Program-made: the position numbers and the translations under genes
Notes under the pieces: model-generated
What the model was told of the DNA's origin: nothing
Databases searched by the model: none
The model's input: only the letters and a program-made list of their open reading frames with translations
Assembly: GCF_000143765.1 (NCBI RefSeq)
Contig: NZ_GL379777.1
Span: 1 to 8,208 of the forward strand
DNA from: Sphingobacterium spiritivorum ATCC 33861
GTDB lineage: Bacteria > Bacteroidota > Bacteroidia > Sphingobacteriales > Sphingobacteriaceae
DNA: 8,208 nucleotides
Reading direction: 5' to 3'
Part shown: in pieces, positions 5,709-8,208 of the stretch
Layout of the letters: each line of letters starts with the position of its first letter
Numbering within the stretch: position 1 is the first letter of the stretch

Positions 5709-8208
5709 ATGAAAGAAAAAGACCTAAAATACAGATTACAACAATCGTTCGATTTCTCTATTTGGAAAGAGATATTGCTTTTATTCTTCAAAAAGATAGA
5801 CTATTTCAGTCTTCCTAAAAACTTGTTTACTGAAAACAATAAAGTCATTGACGGAAGGCAAATAGGAACGGTAAAATTAGATGACGGCAAACAGTTGGCC
5901 ATTTTCACGGTAGAAGTAGCGAACAACATTAGTATTGTCCGCAATCGTCAGGGATTACGTGAAATCGCCGCTAAGCATATTGACCAAAACATTATTCACG
6001 GTGCTTTGGCTTTTTTCTACAATAAAAATCAAGCTGACTACCGCTTTTCATTTATTGCTAAAGAAGCCAGTCTGGATTTAGAAACAGGTGAGTTCAAAAA
6101 AGATGAAACTAAACCTAAACGATACACCTATTTGCTTGGTGCAAACGAAGCCTGTACCACACCTGCCAAGCGAATGTTGGTGTTGGCTGATAAAAAGGAA
6201 AAAGGCGAAGTCAATATCAAAGAACTCAAAGAAGTGTTTTCTGTGGAAGCTTTGAACAAAGACTTCTTCAAAACCTACAAAGCACATTACGAAAAGTTTT
6301 GGAAGTACTTGGCAGAAGAAGAAAACCCTTTCCGAGCCAAACTGATTGATGCTGAAAAGGAAACCAAAGACCAACAGGAAAAACCTATTCGTGATTTTGT
6401 AAAAAAACTATTGGGTAGAATCGTCTTTCTGCAATTCCTGGAGAAAAAAGGCTGGATGGGTTGTGATGCAGACACCAAAGAATGGACAGGTGGAAGTCCA
6501 CGCTTTATGTACCAGTTGTTTGAAGATTTTAGCAACCCGTCAAATTTTCACAGTCAATGTTTGACCAAGTTATTTTTTGAAACATTGAATACCAAAAGAA
6601 CCAATGATGTATTTCAGGTAAAAGGTTTGAACGGAAAGTTGAACGGTTCCCGTGTGCCTTATCTGAATGGAGGTTTGTTTGAACCAGAGAAAAACAAAGC
6701 CACATTGGAAGTTGATTTTCCTACTGATTATTTCAAAGAATTACTGGAGTTTTTTGACCAGTACAATTTTACCATTGACGAAAACAGTCCGGACGACCAC
6801 GAAGTAGGTATCGACCCCGAAATGCTCGGACATATTTTCGAAAACCTGTTGGAAGATAATCGTGATAAAGGAGCTTTCTATACGCCAAAGGAGATTGTGC
6901 AGTATATGTGCAAGGAAAGCCTGATTCAGTATTTGCTTAATACTTTCAGAGAAGAAAAAGATATTGAAGACTTTATTCGTTTACATACCGTAACTCCTTT
7001 TCTGGCTGATAAAGAAAATGCCGTATTACTTAACAAAAAGCTGGATGACATCAAAGTATGCGACCCTGCTATTGGTTCAGGTGCTTTTCCTATTGGGATG
7101 CTACAGGAAATTTTTGAAGCCAAACGCTTTATTTACCCATATTTGAAGACCAATGAGGCTTTCAACCCTGCTGATGTAAAAAAGAATATCATTCAAAACT
7201 CTATTTATGGCGTTGATTTGGAAAAAGGTGCGGTGGATATTGCCCAATTGCGTTTTTGGCTTTCGTTGGTAGTAGAAGAATTGAATCCACATCCATTACC
7301 CAACCTGGATTATAAGATTATGCAGGGTAATAGTTTGTTGGAAAGTTTTGAAGACGTGGATTTGAGCCAAATGGGAAATACCAAAAGCGATATAGCCATT
7401 GCCGAACCCATTCGTGATTTATTTGGCAACATCAGCGAAAGCCAAATGAAAATGACCTTTACCAATACGGAAAACATCAATAAAATTCAAAAACTGGTAA
7501 ACAAATTCTTCCGTATAGAAGATGCCGAAGAGAAAAAAGCCATACGGGATGAAATCAACGATTTGGTGCTAAAACATATTGAATACAATATAGAACTAAG
7601 GGAAAATCAACTCAACCGCTTTATCAGCGAAGCAGGAAATCCTGAAGCCTTAAAAGCAACAGCCCGCAAAAAATACAATAGCTATGTAGCCGACCTTAAC
7701 AAAGTACAGGAAACCAAAGCCAAACTATTCAAAATACATACCACAGACGAACGTCCTTACTTCTTGTGGCAACTGTATTTTATGGATGTATTCGAACAAG
7801 GTGGTTTTGATGTGATTATCGGAAACCCGCCTTATATTCAGTTACAGAAGAATGGAGGAAGTTTAGCCAAAATATACGAAAATCAAAGTTTTGAAACATT
7901 TCAGAAAACAGGGGACATTTATTCCTTATTTTATGAAAAGGGATGGCAGTTGCTCAAATCTAAAGGAGTGCTAACCTACATTACTTCCAACAAATGGATG
8001 CGAGCGGGTTACGGAGAAAATACCCGAAAGTTTTTTGCCGAAAAAACTAATCCTGTTTTGTTGATTGATTTTGCTGGTCAGAAAATATTTGAAACAGCTA
8101 CCGTAGATGTGAATATATTAATGTTTACAAGGGATAAAAATCGACAAAAAACACAAGCCTGTGTAGTAAAAGAAAATGTGTTAAATAAATTGAGCGTTTT
8201 TGTTAGGC
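5709..8208 (+). CDS. Eco57I/type IIG-like N6-adenine DNA methyltransferase (3' end outside window)
   Basis: There are 833 codons before the window ends, with no stop. It is a large COG1002-type enzyme. The N-terminal ~110 residues look like a degenerate PD-(D/E)XK fold: DGRQIGTVKLDDGKQLAIFTVEV (about 48-70) followed by RNRQGLR (78-84), where the usual E-x-K is E69-V-A71. A helical middle includes VPYLNGGLFE (316-325), typical of the family. The methylase core has GAFYTP (388-393, motif X-like), DPAIGSGAF (452-460, SAM-binding motif I), GVDLEKGAVDIAQLR (501-515, motif II acid D503), QGNSLLE, and the catalytic NPPY (706-709, motif IV). The target-recognition region should lie beyond the edge. 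TAG at 5703-5705 is in frame just upstream, so ATG 5709 is the first possible start; no Shine-Dalgarno sequence sits at normal distance. It follows the AlbA_2 gene by 148 bases. It would methylate adenines in a specific site to protect self DNA. Whether it also cuts is doubtful. Confidence 0.92.
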   Translation, partial: MKEKDLKYRLQQSFDFSIWKEILLLFFKKIDYFSLPKNLFTENNKVIDGRQIGTVKLDDGKQLAIFTVEVANNISIVRNRQGLREIAAKHIDQNIIHGALAFFYNKNQADYRFSFIAKEASLDLETGEFKKDETKPKRYTYLLGANEACTTPAKRMLVLADKKEKGEVNIKELKEVFSVEALNKDFFKTYKAHYEKFWKYLAEEENPFRAKLIDAEKETKDQQEKPIRDFVKKLLGRIVFLQFLEKKGWMGCDADTKEWTGGSPRFMYQLFEDFSNPSNFHSQCLTKLFFETLNTKRTNDVFQVKGLNGKLNGSRVPYLNGGLFEPEKNKATLEVDFPTDYFKELLEFFDQYNFTIDENSPDDHEVGIDPEMLGHIFENLLEDNRDKGAFYTPKEIVQYMCKESLIQYLLNTFREEKDIEDFIRLHTVTPFLADKENAVLLNKKLDDIKVCDPAIGSGAFPIGMLQEIFEAKRFIYPYLKTNEAFNPADVKKNIIQNSIYGVDLEKGAVDIAQLRFWLSLVVEELNPHPLPNLDYKIMQGNSLLESFEDVDLSQMGNTKSDIAIAEPIRDLFGNISESQMKMTFTNTENINKIQKLVNKFFRIEDAEEKKAIRDEINDLVLKHIEYNIELRENQLNRFISEAGNPEALKATARKKYNSYVADLNKVQETKAKLFKIHTTDERPYFLWQLYFMDVFEQGGFDVIIGNPPYIQLQKNGGSLAKIYENQSFETFQKTGDIYSLFYEKGWQLLKSKGVLTYITSNKWMRAGYGENTRKFFAEKTNPVLLIDFAGQKIFETATVDVNILMFTRDKNRQKTQACVVKENVLNKLSVFVR

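Noticed and set aside
6078..7292. Several minus-strand frames opposite the methyltransferase
   Set aside because: They are opposite strongly conserved methyltransferase sequence, are Phe/Ser-rich and show no family features.
945..8208. Assignment to DISARM
   Set aside because: A PLD, an SNF2 helicase and an adenine methyltransferase are present, but no DUF1998 proteins or separate drmA/drmB-type genes are seen in the window.

Overview
The window looks like an accessory region of a Bacteroidota (Flavobacteriia/Sphingobacteriia-like) genome. The DNA is AT-rich, Shine-Dalgarno sequences are weak or absent, there is a TAnnTTTG-type promoter element, and the first gene belongs to the MobA family found on Bacteroidota conjugative/mobilisable elements. 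No tRNA, rRNA, CRISPR array, transposase or integrase is visible.

Layout. (1) 14-583 is the edge of a mobilisation module: a complete mobA-like gene, then only the last ~41 codons of what looks like a mobB relaxase, so the relaxase body is missing. (2) 584-669 is a short promoter region. It carries a perfect TACATTTG -7 element with an 11-bp palindrome (ATTTGaCAAAT) lying over it, a plausible operator for the next gene. (3) 670-8208 is a one-direction defence-type operon: a small XRE repressor-like regulator, a 1087-aa PLD-nuclease/SNF2-helicase fusion, a 451-aa Schlafen-AlbA_2/HATPase (COG2865-like) protein with a C-terminal winged helix, and a large Eco57I/type IIG-like N6-adenine methyltransferase that runs off the right edge (833 codons visible). 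The first three genes are joined by ATGA stop/start overlaps.

How the genes may work together (inference). The methyltransferase would mark self DNA. The helicase would translocate on unmarked DNA, and its PLD domain may do the cutting, because the PD-(D/E)XK-like N-terminus of the methyltransferase lacks an obvious catalytic lysine. The AlbA_2/ATPase protein would be an ATP-dependent sensor or regulatory subunit, and the XRE protein would keep expression low. From memory, the gene set is closest to helicase-methylase-ATPase ('Hma'-like) systems and to a lesser extent DISARM; no search was run.

The most notable signal is at the 3' end of the AlbA_2/ATPase gene. Its frame ends at 5560 just after an A AAA AAG heptamer (the dnaX-type slippery sequence). 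The -1 frame then stays open to 5676 and continues the same KGL-x-KGS amino-acid repeats. Beyond one further TAA, the same frame reaches a TGA that overlaps the methyltransferase ATG as ATGA, the same junction used by the other genes. This is either programmed or phase-variable frameshifting or fresh decay of a repeat-rich tail. The DNA repeat itself (GGGCTCA-like) recurs with 11- and 24-base spacings.
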